Assembly: GCA_021234155.1 (NCBI GenBank)
Contig: JAJEKV010000009.1
Span: forward strand, 8,688,546-8,752,545
DNA length: 64,000 nt
Direction of reading: 5' to 3'
Source of the DNA: Isoetes taiwanensis
Taxonomy: Eukaryota; Streptophyta; Lycopodiopsida; Isoetales; Isoetaceae
Position 1 is the stretch's first letter. Each line of letters begins with the position of its first letter. A model generated the notes under the pieces. It was not told where the DNA came from. It worked only from the letters and a program-made list of their open reading frames with translations, and made no database searches. Shown here piece after piece: positions 44,009 through 56,628 of the stretch. A program made the position numbers and the translations under genes.

Positions 44009-44488
44009 ATCCAATTCCAAAAAGAGCACTGATACATGTCTCTCTGTTTGATCTTCTCTCTCTTTCTCAGAAGAGTTATTGCCACACCTGTCCTCAATGA
44101 TACTAATTGTGACACTCAATTGTCATCATCTAATAGACTCACACTTCCTCGCGAGCTAAGTTGATTGACTTCCCACTTCCCACTTGCGGATTGGGAAAGC
44201 TGCCACATAAAAGGACATTTAACATCAATCATTTGCCATCTTTGAAGAAAACACATGCAAAACTCCATGACAATGTTTCTTGAATCACTAGGCCCGACTT
44301 GTTGAAATGTCATGCAATCAAATGCACTTGCCATATGACAGTAATAATATGTTTGGCCTTGCTAAAATGTCCATTCAATATGATATCCAATAAAAACCAC
44401 ACCCGTAAGTTCGAAACAAGAAAGTTGACCCATAGTATACTAAATCTTGTCCTTAATCATAGTATGCTAGATATTTAGTTCTGTTTGA
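44009..44488. other. Intergenic, no gene recognised
   Basis: Only short frames; no motif. Confidence 0.4.
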
Positions 44489-47400
44489 TTTTTTTTTTTT
44501 TTTTTTTTGAAGGACGAAAGCCAAAAAGTTTATTAATCAGAGAAAAAGTATAAAATTTACATGTCTCATCTAACTATATAAGCACACAGAGATGCCACAG
44601 GAGCACAAGCCCGGAGCACAATGTACTTACTCCAGAATAGGAGACTAATGATAAGAATCAATTCGAAGATACTGAATCCAGATGCGTTCCACCAGTTCTG
44701 AGTCAAGGGAAGAACACTCGTAGGCTGTCAATATCTTTTTCTGGGCCACTGTAATAACACTGTTTGCAGATGAATAAATGCCCTGAAAAATGTGGTGTCT
44801 GCGATGCTCCCATATCGACCATAGGAGCCAACCGGAACCAAGATGAAATGCCCTTTGTTTAGCTGGAGGCCATGCGTTGGGATAGGATGCCAAAAGGATG
44901 CATCGGCAGTCCAATGTACTGTTAAACAAACCTTGTAGCCGGGGACCACGCCGGTTGAACCTCGGACAACCAAAGAGACAATGCTCAAGAGTCTCAACGT
45001 CCGAGAGGCAGAGCGGGCATACTGCAGATATGCGAGGATCATAGCGATGTCGAAAGGCATTAACCCGTAGGCACCTGTGGATAACCTGCCACCACAGTAC
45101 AGAGACTTTAGGGTGGAGCAACCTATCCCAAAGCCATCGCCATGTACGACACAAAGTGGGTCAGGGAACATGTAGGTGCCACCCATCCGCAACCGGAGGG
45201 GTTGTGGTGCTAAAAGAAGGCGATATCTTGATCCGACAAACCGCTTGCCTTTGTGAATATTTTCATGATAGTCCCATGGCACCCTTTCAAAGAACACCAA
45301 CTTGCACTATGAGAGGCAAGTTTTTCATGCGACCTTCTCCCATAGAGATACATCCCAACGAGAGCGTGAACTTTGCCCGAAATTCGCCAAGACAAGAGGG
45401 CTGGCCCTCCTCATACCATGCTTGAATAGAGACAACACCTGCAAGAACCCATCGTCTCTGTGTAAGGGGATGAACTGAGGCTGCCAATGGAGGTGCTGAG
45501 GGGTCTGGAGGCAGTGGTGCCCACCACCGTGGAGTCTTCAATAGGGTGTGGATAGAGGGGCATGGCCAGAAAAGATGTCTGACTGCCTTCCATGCTGCCA
45601 ACAAGCCACGCAAAAATGGAGAAGCGCTTGGAAAAGGCTGCAGAATCTGAAATAAAGCCCAAGGTAGGACTGGTTTGACAACCTTCTTTCCTAGAGGGAT
45701 ACAGTGACCAAGAGCTTGTCTAAGAAGGCGTGAACCAGGAGAGTCATCCTCACCATTCAGGAGTCTCCAAATGAACTTTGAAATAAGCACTTTGCTCTGC
45801 AATAAGAAGTCCATCATACCCAGACCACCTGCCCATTTTGGAAGGATGCACTTCGACCAAGCCACCTTAACCACAGCACCTTCCTCAGTACCTGCCCAAA
45901 TAAAGTTCCGAACTATTGCAATGAGCTCACGCACATTGATCTGTGGTGCTAGCAGTAAGGATGCCATATAAACATGGGTACTACTAAGAACTGACTTGGC
46001 CACTGTAATGCGACCTGCAAGAGACAACTTAGCAGTGGACCATTAGAACAAGTGCTTCTCCAAACCCCTAATGATCTCCTCCCATGCAGCTCCCATAGTA
46101 ACATGGATGCCAACTGGAATTGTCCATGCGCAAGTAATTTCCATGGATAATCGTGAACACATGCCGGAGCCGGATTATCCAATGTCCACAAAGCTGTACA
46201 CTTCTGCCACCCCACAAGAACACCGGAAGCCAGTGAAAAAGTGTCTAAAAGCATTTTTGGCAGCAGCAAGATTCTCATCATTAGCGACTAGGAAGAGCAA
46301 CGTGTCGTCTGCATATTGATTGCAAACCTCTTGTGTGTCGTCTTCCATTGCAAGACCATGGAGAAGTCCCTCTGTCGTTGCAATGGTGAATAACTGTGAC
46401 AAAGCCTCTGCAACAATTGTGAAAAGCAATGGTGCTAAAGGGCATCCCTGGCGAATACTACGACCGAATGAAAAGGCATGTGAAGGCTTACCATGGAACA
46501 GGACAGTCGCCCGAGCAGAGATATGCAGCTTCATAATATCTGATGTGAATTGTTCCCCAAATCCCAGTCTTAGCAAACAACGACGCATGAATTCCCAGCT
46601 GACACTGTCATAAGCTTTTGCAAAATCAAGCTTAAGGTATACAACTGGAAGGTTTTGCCTACGTGCCCAATAAATTCCCTCGTAGCGGCAAACAACATTA
46701 TTCAAAATGCACCGCTTTTGGAAGAAAACCCGACCGGGTTGTTGAGATGGACTCGCCAAGATGTCCTTTACCCGCTTCTGCAAAAGCCTTGGCGAAGATC
46801 TTATATACTGGATGACAATAAGGTGATGGGGCCAATCTGAAATAGTCCGAGGATCCTTGACCTTGGGAATGAGTGAGATGGCACCTGTGTTTAGAATTCT
46901 ATCCAAAGCGTGGACCGCCGAAAAGTCACGAAAGCATCATACACATCCGCTCCAAACCATTCCCAATACTCGAAGACCTCAATTGGCAAACCATCCAAAC
47001 CCGGCATTTGCCTCTTTTCGCTTCAAAGATCGCCGATTTTAAATCGTCACCGTCATAGTCGCCTCTATTGACTCGCTACCGCCACCGAGAGATGATGGGG
47101 AAATCCTAGATAAAACAAAGATCTTGCATTTCTGATTGAAAGGGAAGATGTTTCTCGGCAAAAACGCCCGAAGTGGTTATGCGATGTCGCCGAAGTTCAC
47201 GGCTCTGTTAGCATCGAACCATTCTAAAACGCAATGAGGACATGGTTGATGTCATGCGACGCCTCTTAGCCGCATCGAAAAAAGAAGCCCATACAACGGC
47301 CTCCATCACGAAAACCACCGCAGACCGCCTTCATCTTTGCTTGCTGAATTTGCTCCTCCTCCAATGCTTGGATCTCGTGCCAAAATATCACGATCGTGAA

Positions 47401-47791
47401 CACCGGAAGACGCCCCCGCCGAGAATGGAGCAGTCCCGATACAAAGTATACAAGAAAAGCACCTACTGCTGCTGCAGACTCTCGACCCCACTCTTTGGCA
47501 AAACCCTTGACTGCCGCAATTGCATCCACTATGCCAGTCATACCTCGCCGTCGATTGAAAGCAGTTGTCCAATTATTCTTACAACCTTCTTGAAAGTCAG
47601 CATCCTTTAAGAACTTCACGTTCAAGCGAAAACACGTCCTTCCAGGCCGCCGCTGCTGCAGGGGCTCGTCTGAAATGAATTGCGGATGGTGATCTGAGAC
47701 TGAGTTATCTCTGAGACAGAATCGAAAGAGACCTGGAAGTGCCGCAACTGTATCTGCATTCCAATAAGCTCTATCCAACCGATATAACTGC
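44489..47791 (-). mobile_element. L1-type LINE, 5'-truncated, nearly complete ORF2
   Basis: Minus strand. The tail is a 20-base T run at 44489-44508 with the LINE signature (plus: TTGAAGGACG) just inside. Reading 5' to 3' from 47791: end of the endonuclease region (YRLDRAYWNADTVAALPGLF, SDHHPQF), the linker, the RT with GAISLIPKVKDPRTISDWP, LKLDFAKAYDSVSWEFM, IRQGCPLAPLLF and QYADDTLLF (YADD at about 46304-46316), then WAGGLGMMDFLLQSKV and a zf-RVT domain with VCPLCLSDVETLEHCLFGCP. Several frameshifts split it, so it is inactive. The 5' end is missing ORF1 and most of the endonuclease. The truncation point at 47791 touches the target duplication of the 4.9-kb TIR element. Confidence 0.9.
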
Positions 47792-48283
47792 TAACACAAG
47801 GCCCCCAAAAAACTTTCGTTATTAGTTTTTTATTATAGTCTTTACACTAAACCACTCCAATAAAACAATGTTACTTTGTGGGTTAATATGTTGAATAACT
47901 ACGACTAGTTATCTATGACAGTTCATCAACATGGTTCTTTATAGTGGTTGATTTATTTAATTTATTATTATGTTAAAAATGCATGTTTTTAAGTATGTGG
48001 TAATAAAGTAGGCGAACCACTAACGATTTTGGTTTTAGTTGTTTGTGGACTATATATGGTTTGCACGTGCAGTTCTCTACATTTTTGCACATAAATTAAT
48101 GTAGTTCTATAATACAAAATATCTATACTTTTATCAAAAAAGTATATGTTAATTGCTAATGGTTTTTTCATCAAAATGGTGTGATATTGGAATAAACCAA
48201 TAGTGTTTTGACAAGGCAATTGGTATTGGTTTACTAGCCACAGCAAGGCGTACTCAACTTGAAAACCGCTACCATTTCGCAAT

Positions 48284-48452
48284 TATAACTATCAAGCTAA
48301 TTGTACGAATTTCTTCATTAATCAGAAATAGTTTCTCCATTAAATTATTAATGGATATTGAATTTTGTTATAACTATCAAGCTAATTGTACGAATTTCTT
48401 CATTAATCAGAAATAGTTTCTCCATTGAATTATTAATAGATATTGGATTTTG
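48284..48452. repeat. Tandem duplication, 86-bp unit
   Basis: Two copies starting ATAACTATCAAGCTAATTGT, 86 bp apart, with only a few substitutions. Confidence 0.9.
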
Positions 48453-48631
48453 AGATTTTTGTTAGCATAATGAATTACAAAATGTTCATGTTGCACATCT
48501 TAAGAGAGGAAAAGTTATGCAAGTCTCTATATTAAACATCCACTTAGTAGGCAATTCAGAGAAGTTAGGGATTTGAACCCCAGTATTCCATTTTTGGCCT
48601 AGAACCAAAGAATCATATCGGGAAGCAAGCA

Positions 48632-49055
48632 AAGTAGCAACACATAGGACATTAGATGTAGTGTACGCAGATCCTCTGGTCCATTCTTTAAATATTAAAA
48701 AGCAAGACAAAGATCCAAATTTGAGCCAGTATGCATACTTTCTGCAAAGAAATGAGGCAATCAGTGTGGTTATGGAGACAAAAATAGACACTCCAAGAGC
48801 ACCAGTTTCATATTTATCTTCTAGAACAAACCCAGATCAATGCAAGCGAAGTAGCACCACATAGGACATTAGATGTAGTGTATGCAGATCCTCTGGTCCA
48901 TTCTTTAAATATTAAAAAGCAACACAAAGATCCAAATTTGAGCCAGTATGCATACTTTCTGCAAAGAAATGAGGCAATCAGTGTGGTTATAGAGACAAAA
49001 ATAGACACTCTTTCAAAAGCACCAGTTTCATATTTATCTTCTAGAACAAACACAT
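48632..49055. repeat. Tandem duplication, 217-bp unit
   Basis: Two copies starting AAGTAGCA and sharing GATCCTCTGGTCCATTCTTT, offset 217 bp, with about 5 percent differences by eye plus a small indel near the end of the unit. The paired short frames in them are products of the duplication. Confidence 0.9.
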
Positions 49056-49678
49056 CCAGAACAAACACAAACATTCAATTTAATTCACGTTGTTAAGCCA
49101 TCATAACGTGCAACCATTACTTGGAATCTAGATAACTCGAGAAAATGGAAGCTTCATGTACATTGGATCATGGTAGTTAAGACGTGAACTTGAAACATCA
49201 AACTGGCATAAATGTAACAAAGAAAATGCACCTTGTGGCAGTATAAATCACAAATCCGATTTTAGTGTCTGCCATTTTTCTCCCCTATCAAAAGGCCCAC
49301 AAAAATAAATGGTCAGTTTGCATCAACCATAGCCAGCAATTTAATGAGATAGAAATATGGAGAAGATATATCTTTAATAGATACCTGACTTATGGAACAA
49401 GAAAAATCCTCTTCCACTGTAATACTGCAGAAGAAAACACGTCCACATTTAAGTCAACAAAAGCTGTGGAACGTGCCTGTTATCTAGCAAATTCAATATA
49501 TACTAAAGTGTCCAGTTGCTGAATGAAAAGTGACCTTAGAACTGTTCTGCTACCTTCATTTCAATACTGCTGGAAGAACATAAACTTATTATGTCATTAA
49601 AAGTTGAGAACAAAGAATGTCAAAGTGGTGTACAAAGAACATAATTACCTTTGAGTTAGTCATCACATTGTCCATAAA

Positions 49679-50246
49679 ATATAGCAAATAACTCTCTGTT
49701 GCCATCATTTGGAAGCTGCAGCCGTTGCACTTGTAGAACCCAACTCAGGCAACCATAGCCATATATATTCTGCCAGTTTAAGCACATGGATGCTACATGC
49801 TCAAGGAAACCAATCAAATCTGAGTATTCTTTAACCTAAATATATGCCTCTTGACAATAAAAACAGACAAACTAATTGAAGTAAGTCTATATCTAACAAA
49901 TCAACTACAAAATAAACATTCCCAGGTATGAAAGACGTAATATATGCATACTCAAAAATAGTCACAAATATGAGGATAGGATCTACCTTTCTTGCCTTCT
50001 CTGCAGTGTTCGTTGCATCCCCTGCCTTTTCCTTAGCCCCAAAAATAAATTTGTTAAGATCAGGATCCTGCCGTAGATAAAGGAGCTCTATACGTCTATG
50101 TAAAACCGCACTCCTTTAGATCATGTTATGCTAACCAAATGAAGCTCCAGGATGAAAAGATCCGGTGAATCAGTACTTACAGCAGAGCGCGAGTAGATTT
50201 TGCCGCCTTCAGGCAAAACTTTTAGGTATGGACAGATAGGCGGGAA
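49679..50246 (-). pseudogene. Exons of an unrecognised gene inside the TIR element
   Basis: Minus-strand exon-like segments. About 50182-50246 reads CPYLKVLPEGGKIYSRSA then GTAAGT. 49987-50113 reads LLYLRQDPDLNKFIFGAKEK followed by AGDATNTAEKARK, with donor GTAGAT. The next starts at 49835 with VKEYSDLIGFLEHVASMCLN and runs on towards 49679. The second and third join exactly in phase. The first and second do not, unless one base has changed. A further short piece, YYSGRGFFLFHKS, lies at about 49385-49423. The protein looks conserved, but I do not know the family. It may be a captured host gene fragment or part of the transposon's own gene. Confidence 0.4.
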
Positions 50247-51740
50247 CTACATGCATCCAATTCCAAAATTGCCGTTTTTGAGCCATTGAATGATGTGAAA
50301 AATAAATTCAAATGCCCTATACGTGAAGTAATAGATATGAACATAAGTCAAGAAATAAGTCAAGAAGAAAAATACATGGCCCCGAGTCATTGCAAAATGC
50401 ATCCGAGGAACTCCCGAAAAAGAAGTGGAAGGGGCCTCTAGCCGAAAAATCTAGAGCAGGGCTTGCAGGTTGTCTCAAAGAAATTTGTGCAAGCGGTGCC
50501 GCTCTTGCACTCAATCAAATTTCATAGCCTTTTAAAAGTAATGATTCTACATCGACAACCCAAAACAACATTATATTGTTAAACAACCCAAAACAACATT
50601 ATATTGTTAAACAGAAAACAATAGAGCAACTGGCTTTGAATTATGTTCTCTAGAGCAGACCTGTGTTTGTATCAGAAGCTTCATGCAAATTGATAGAGAA
50701 AATATATTGGTTTTGGAGAGCCCATTTGTTCTCGCAAGTCCATGTGCAAATTCAAATGAGAATCATTAAAAACAAGCAGGAAAAAAAGGGTAACCCCCTT
50801 TTTCACCAAAACCATGTTATAGAACACAACTCTATAAAAGTTCATAGAATTTTAACATGTTATTTTAGCTTGCCAATGCCTTTATCATTGTATATGACAT
50901 CAAATTACTATAGTTGTTTTAGACCTTTTAGACATGAGAATTTTTATTGGAAGAATCTGAGACAAATTTGGGGAAACTTACGATCTCTATACTACTACGA
51001 TGAAGTGGTCAATGTCCCAATTGAATTCCATCATTCGGTGGGTTCATGAAGATTATCATTTCATTTCAAAGTCTTGCGATATTGTTCGAAGACACATACA
51101 AGGGCACCATGATAAGGAGAAAGCCATTTTCATAGCAAATCAAGGCATTGATGTACTTGTGCATAAAATCATTTAAGAATTTTTAAGTTTTAAGGTTTGC
51201 TAGATAGATAAGCTTCTGATGCATTCTTACAATAGTCTATCCTTCGCGATAGCCTATCCCTAGAACAGACATCAACTCGTCATCATAAGTTTTTTTATTT
51301 TATTTTGTGTGTATGTGTGTATATATTGCCCATAGATAATCTTTATTATTGTAAAATTGTAGATATCATAAAATTCATGAAATGAAATATTTCTTCACAG
51401 TCTCTTGGTCAAACTTGAATAAAAACACCTTTTGGTGAAGTATTTGTCATAATGAGAACTTCCTAGAGGCCTTAACCATTTGCCCTTCTGTAATAGTATG
51501 CTGCATCATTGTTGTGAATCCTCATCCTCAATCTTGTATGTAATAAATTAAAAACTCTCCAATTCCGTCTAACCCTCAAACTTGCCAAGAGGGATAATCC
51601 AAAATTTGGTACATGTCTAGTTAAAAAGTCTACATTTACAAATAATGTGGCAAAATATTTAGACCATTGGGTTTGGGATTGGCATTCAAAACGCATCAGC
51701 CATTACTAAATGTGGTTTTTTTTCTTCTCCTCCCCGCCCT

Positions 51741-52090
51741 CCCTTTTTGTTGAAGGATGTCAAGCTTTATTTAATCAAAGAGTCAAATACAAGTGTAACT
51801 GCAAAGGCATAAATAAAATCTCAGCAGATAACAGAGACCCACCGAGTGAAACAACCTGCCTAAGCATAAGATCGCACATCCAAATACTTCTCAAAGATCA
51901 ATCGCCTCTTGCAAGGGGCAAGTGAAGAACAATAGTATGCCTTAGCAATATGACCTTGAGCTTCTTGGAGAACACGATTATCTGCTACATCCAGACCTTT
52001 GAAGATTAGCAGTTTTCGTCTTTTCCAAATAGTCCAAAGCAACCATCATGCTGTAAGATGAAAAGCCTGGCTTTGTAACTCCGTCCAGGT
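51741..52090 (-). mobile_element. LINE 3' fragment, nested
   Basis: Minus-strand C-terminal piece of a zf-RVT-type ORF2: WLLWTIWKRRKLLIFKGLDV, then the 3' signature (plus: TTGTTGAAGGATGTCAAG at about 51747). It is a severely 5'-truncated copy lying within the 4.9-kb TIR element. The nearby plus-strand T and C run at 51716-51745 replaces a clean poly(T). Confidence 0.65.
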
Positions 52091-52709
52091 ACTTTAAATT
52101 GCATTTCTAAATGTGATGTATATGTCACTTTCTTTAAGATGGAGTGATGGGGTAGGGTGTGTTTAGTATGAGGTGCAGTCGCCTTGAGTGAGCTTGGACC
52201 AACAATTCTTATGATTCATTCCAAGAAAACCATACCATAATTCAATTGACTAATAAATAGTATGCCAACTAAAAGTAATGTTACATACAATGATTAATGA
52301 ATGTTGGACACAATTCATGGAGTGGTTCATTCTCAAGAAACCATCCTTTAGATCAATAGTTTCATGTAAATAGCATGGCAATTGAAAACCATGTTATATA
52401 CATTGATTAATATTTGGCATTTTGTCCCAAGCCATCCAACGATTTTAACAAGCCATTACTAGTTTTAATGAACCACTATAATATGCAAGAAACTCTCTCA
52501 CAAAACATATTCACCTTAACAAACCACTATAGCTTGATAATCAACACTTATAACCATATCGTAAACCACTGTCAATTTTGAAAAAAACACTATAATGGTG
52601 GTTTTTGTCTAGCAAATAAATTCGTGTATAAATAACCATATAGATAATGGTTTTAAGATGATACAATGCTAGTTAAATATAATAGTTTCTTTTTGGGCTC
52701 CTTGTGTAA

Positions 52710-53897
52710 CACAACCAGTCTTAGAAAAAATCGACCGAATGAATATAAAGTATTATACAACGATTGTGACTATTAACTCTCATGCTATGGCCTTATCTCG
52801 ATAGCAAATGCGTAGGTGGAAAGTGTATAGGAGGCATTTGAAACTAATCCAGCCCTAAAAGCAAAAACCAATAAAAACTATAAAGTATGTATGTTGTAGA
52901 CATACAATTTTACAACGCATAAAATGTCAATCTAGTGTCAATCCAACCATTTCATTTCCCACCTAAAACTAAAAGTCTAAGAAGTCTGGTTTCTTTACCT
53001 TGCATTTGGCTCCTAACGTGCCCAAGGTCACAAAGCTACAACGCCCATCACTCAGCTTTTAGCTTCTGGTAAACACCATTAATAATTTGCATAGAAATTT
53101 TTTATTTTTATCTTCTTCAATTTTTCTTTGAACAATTCTTGTCTCCTTGTGGTGTTTCCAAAAGAGAAAGAGAGGGTAAGCACATCTTTAAGAATTGAAA
53201 CTAGAAGATCCAAGAAGATAGAGGGTTCCAGAAGGAGGGTTACGAAGCTTGCTTTTAGCGCGACTCAAACCTTAGCAGATCTTTATCTTCTGCCATCTGA
53301 TGGTAAACCTACCCTATATTAATCTTAGCTTAGGGTTTAGTGCCATTTATACTACAAGATAATTCTACATCAATCATTTAGATTTCACATTAGCTGTTCT
53401 GGCAGTTACAAAAAAGCATAAAGGCTTGTAGAAGATAGCCAAACCATTTTCAGCCTTTGTTAATTCCTTTGAAAGCTGCTTAGACTGTATTCATATGCTT
53501 ATTCACTAAATCCGACCAGCTCTTTCTTTCTTTTCCATCCCTATAAATCTTTGCTCCTTAAGCCACTCTTAACTATTTTCTCTAATTTGTGTCACTGCAT
53601 ATACACGTTTGATAGCTGAAAAATACAAAAATCTTTAAGTGTGCATTGAGTCTGATGTGGTCAAACCCATTTGACATTTGGCCAAATGCACTATAATGTA
53701 GTTTAAAAAATTGTGGCATGTCGAAATAATGTATACACTCCACTCTGTTATACATCTTTGAAAATCAAGTTGTCTAGGAAATGCATCACTATAAAAATAC
53801 TATATCGAATTTGTATGAGACCGTAGATGCCCTTCTTTACCTGCGAATGTGCCCTCCGGGGATTGTGAAGCCTTCAGGCTATTGCGTATAAATTTCC
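52710..53897. other. Intergenic, no gene recognised
   Basis: A 64-aa plus frame at 53128-53322 has no motif and no splice-consistent continuation. AT-rich. Confidence 0.4.
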
Positions 53898-54560
53898 TTT
53901 TTTTTTTTTTTTTGAAGAATATAAGAATATATTAAGCCACTTCCCGCTTAACTGTGCCAGACAAGCTTGAGACTTGGTAAGCCTGCCACAACTTATGCCT
54001 CAAGATCGGAACCAACCGAAAAGGACTAAGCACTGCATTCTGAAAGACCTTCGCTCTCCGTCTTTTCCAAATCAGCCACAAAAGCCAAGCTCTGCATAAA
54101 TGAAACGCCTGCCGCTTAGCCACTGCCCACCTGCTAGGAAGGACTCCCAAGAGAATCTTCTGACTGCATAGTGAAGTCCCAAAGAGGGCTCTCACCCAGG
54201 ACCAAGCTGCCCCTACCTCTGTGCATAGGACAAAGCAGTGCTCAATGGTCTCACATCGCCTCCCACATGATCTTTTAAATGACCATTTAAGAAGGTCGTC
54301 TTCACGTCCATCTGGGGATCTTCATGTCTTCTTCGGAATCAAGAGGAAGGATGGCATGAATTGATGTAGCTTTGGCAACTAGAGAGAGCGTTTTCCACTT
54401 AGACCATGCAATCTTAACCACAGCCCCTGCTTCGTTTCCACCCAAATAAAATTTCTGATAACACCCACAATCTCTTGAAACTTTGAGTGGGAAACAAGAA
54501 TGGCAGAAGCCATATAAACATGAATGTTGCTTAAGACATGTCAAGCAATTGTCACCCAGA
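53898..54560 (-). mobile_element. L1-type LINE, 5'-truncated
   Basis: Minus strand. A 16-base T run at 53898-53913 is the tail. Upstream is a zf-RVT C-terminus (RCETIEHCFVLCTE, AVAKRQAFHLCRAWLLWLIW), then, across a deletion, a fragment of the post-RT region (SNIHVYMASAILVS, VGVIRNFIW). The junction between the two parts, about 54295, removes several hundred residues seen in the copy at 44489. Inactive. Confidence 0.8.
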
Positions 54561-55129
54561 AAGTTTAGTAGTATCCCACCAAAAAAGATTCCGTTGTAGC
54601 CCCTCTATTATGACATCCCAAGCATCGAAAGTTGAAACATGAATGGACTACATACAGAAATACCAAGAAGCTTGGTTGCATTCTCATCTGTTGTAATCTG
54701 GGCTACAATCCGAGTCTATAAAGTAGTACTGGTTTTTACGGCTCCCATATGCTTGGCAAGGGCTGATCATTATTTAATCCTCCTCTAAAGTTCAATCTCT
54801 ACATCAAATCATGCAAAAAAATTAAAAAAAAAAAAAATCACTTTACCGTCTACATGTAGACAATAGCATATCTCCAAAAGCTTCAGCAGATCTTCTGAAC
54901 ACTATGTCTTAGTATTAAAGAATGTGTTTCTAATTCTTGCAGATTATTTATTCTGCAAATCCATTCACAAGAATGGATAACATTGTCTATATAATAGCAC
55001 CTTAAAACCACCTAAGATAGGATGTCCAAAGTACCTGTGATTTTGCAAGAAGGGACTGTAGTCGTGTATGTTCAAAGGTTTAGACGACATTCAAGATCTG
55101 AAACTCTTGCAAGTAGAGTTTGAATGACC
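54561..55129. other. Intergenic, no gene recognised
   Basis: A LINE-derived stretch may extend to about 54740, but no motif is clear. A short A run is at 54817-54836. Confidence 0.35.
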
Positions 55130-55699
55130 AATCTTGATAAAATTTACACTTGCCTTGGACTTCAAATCAAGAGGGATCGAAAGCAGCGATCCATCTGATC
55201 CACCAAGAATCAACAATCCTTCACTTGTGCCCGCAGTTTGGCATGACAGATTGCACCATCAAGGAGACTCCAATGGCAATGAATGTTAGGTTATGCAAAC
55301 AAATGGAACTTGATGCACTCGAAGATAAAATAGCCATGACAGATATTCCCTATTACAGTGCACTTGGATGCCACATTATTGTAAGTACCAGACCTGACAT
55401 TGCACAAGTAGTAGGAACAACCAGTCGATTCATGCAAAACACAGGGGCAGAACACTAAAAAGCCATCAAAAGGATCATTAGATATCTCATAGGTACTTCT
55501 CATTTGGGAATTTGCTATGGTCCATATTCTAACTATCCTAAAGTAAAACTAAAGTGATGGATCAAAGCATTCATATAGAGTATCTTCCCACCACTGAAAT
55601 GGCTGCAGATCTTTTGATAAAACCATTGATTAAAGAGACCTTTCTAATTCATTGAGAAACTCTTGGGGTCATCTCAATCTTATAAGCAGAAAGAGGGAT
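55130..55699 (+). mobile_element. Ty1/copia retrotransposon, 3' end of pol
   Basis: Decayed plus-strand frames. CLGLQIKRDRKQRSI and FGMTDCTIKETPMAMNV belong to the RT end. YYSALGCHIIVSTRPDIAQV and KAIKRIIRYLIGTSHLGICY cover the RT-to-RNase H boundary. The last block EMAADLLIKPL is the RNase H end (ADxLTKPL in copia). Stops and deletions between blocks remove most of RNase H. A purine-rich stretch AGAAAGAGGGA at about 55688-55698 is the probable polypurine tract next to the LTR. Confidence 0.85.
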
Positions 55700-55950
55700 T
55701 GTTAAGATATGATATTCTGCTCATCATATATTAGACTTTATTGTAACAGGATATTTGTCTGTAGTTAGAGACATGTAGTTAGAGACATTTGCATATATAC
55801 ACGTTAATGGGATATAAATAGATAGCCTCTAGTTTAAAGAGGTATCCTCTTTTGATAGAATAGGGCTTGAAATAAGAACTCCAACCCATTTGATAAGATA
55901 GAGGCATAGGTTTTTGCATCACTCTTGTCTCTGATTGCTTGATATTTACA
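55700..55950 (+). mobile_element. Copia 3' LTR (probable limits)
   Basis: Begins TGTTAAGATATGATATTC right after the polypurine tract and plausibly ends ..TTGATATTTACA, giving TG..CA edges and 251 bp. The 5' LTR is not in the window, so the right limit is inferred. Confidence 0.5.
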
Positions 55951-56628
55951 GAAAAATCTATGGCTTGGCCATAAAATAGAGGATTGTTGAGGATCGTGTG
56001 CCCAAATTAGGGGCAGAATGAAGGCAAAATCAGGCGTCAGGAGGAGGAAATTGAATATATCATTGCTATCATATATCCCAGGTGATATTGGCTTTTTAGG
56101 GTTGTGATTTTCGCCCATTTTTAGACTCTGCTAATGATCTAAGAGAAGATTGCAAGCTTCGTGTTAGAAAATAGGTCATTCTATAGAAAAGAAAAAGAAG
56201 GTCAAGCAAAACAATGTGGATCAATATGCTCAAAATGTAGACAAATTTGCAAAAGATGTGAGCAAAAATCACACGAGTAGGGTTTTGGATACCAAAACAT
56301 TCAAACAAGAAAGCTTGTGATGGTGTCATTGCGGCAATTCTATCATTTCTAGTTGTAACACACAAATATTAAGGGCAATTTTCCAATACAAGGGCATTTT
56401 GACAAATACTCAAAAATATAATGGCATTTTTATAAGAGAAAAACTAGAAAGTGTCGTTGTTTTGACGAATTTTATTAGATGCCGCTAATTTCCATAATTT
56501 CACGAAAATACGCGAAGAATTTCTTTCAATTTTCCAGCTGGACGGTCGATTTTGCCACGCTGGCATAGTATAGTTGGCTATGGAGAGTGGAGGTCACTTT
56601 TTGTGTGGGAGGATCGGAGGGGACTAAA
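55951..56628. promoter_or_regulatory. Upstream region of the GT4 gene
   Basis: No coding sequence. It must hold the promoter and 5' leader of the gene starting at 56629. The last 80 bp are more GC-rich; an open frame continues upstream from the ATG to 56587 but only from a GTG. Confidence 0.3.

Larger units (their letters stand above)
47795..52706. mobile_element. 4.9-kb TIR element with 3-bp TSD
   Basis: The left end CACAAGGCCCCCAAAAA (47795) and the inverse of the right end, CACAAGGAGCCCAAAAA (to 52706), match at 15 of 17 positions. Each is flanked by TAA (47792-47794 and 52707-52709). Within 300-450 bp of each end the word AACCACTA or its inverse recurs many times, like subterminal binding repeats. 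A 3-bp duplication is typical of CACTA and PIF/Harbinger superfamilies; the ends do not begin CACTA, and TAA fits PIF/Harbinger, but no transposase was recognised, so the superfamily is open. The interior holds tandem duplications, exons of an unrecognised gene and a nested LINE tail. Confidence 0.6.

Noticed and set aside
47792-52709. The 4.9-kb TIR element inserted into the LINE coding region
   Set aside because: Sequence right of 52709 does not continue the LINE endonuclease on the minus strand, so the LINE simply ends at the TIR element boundary.
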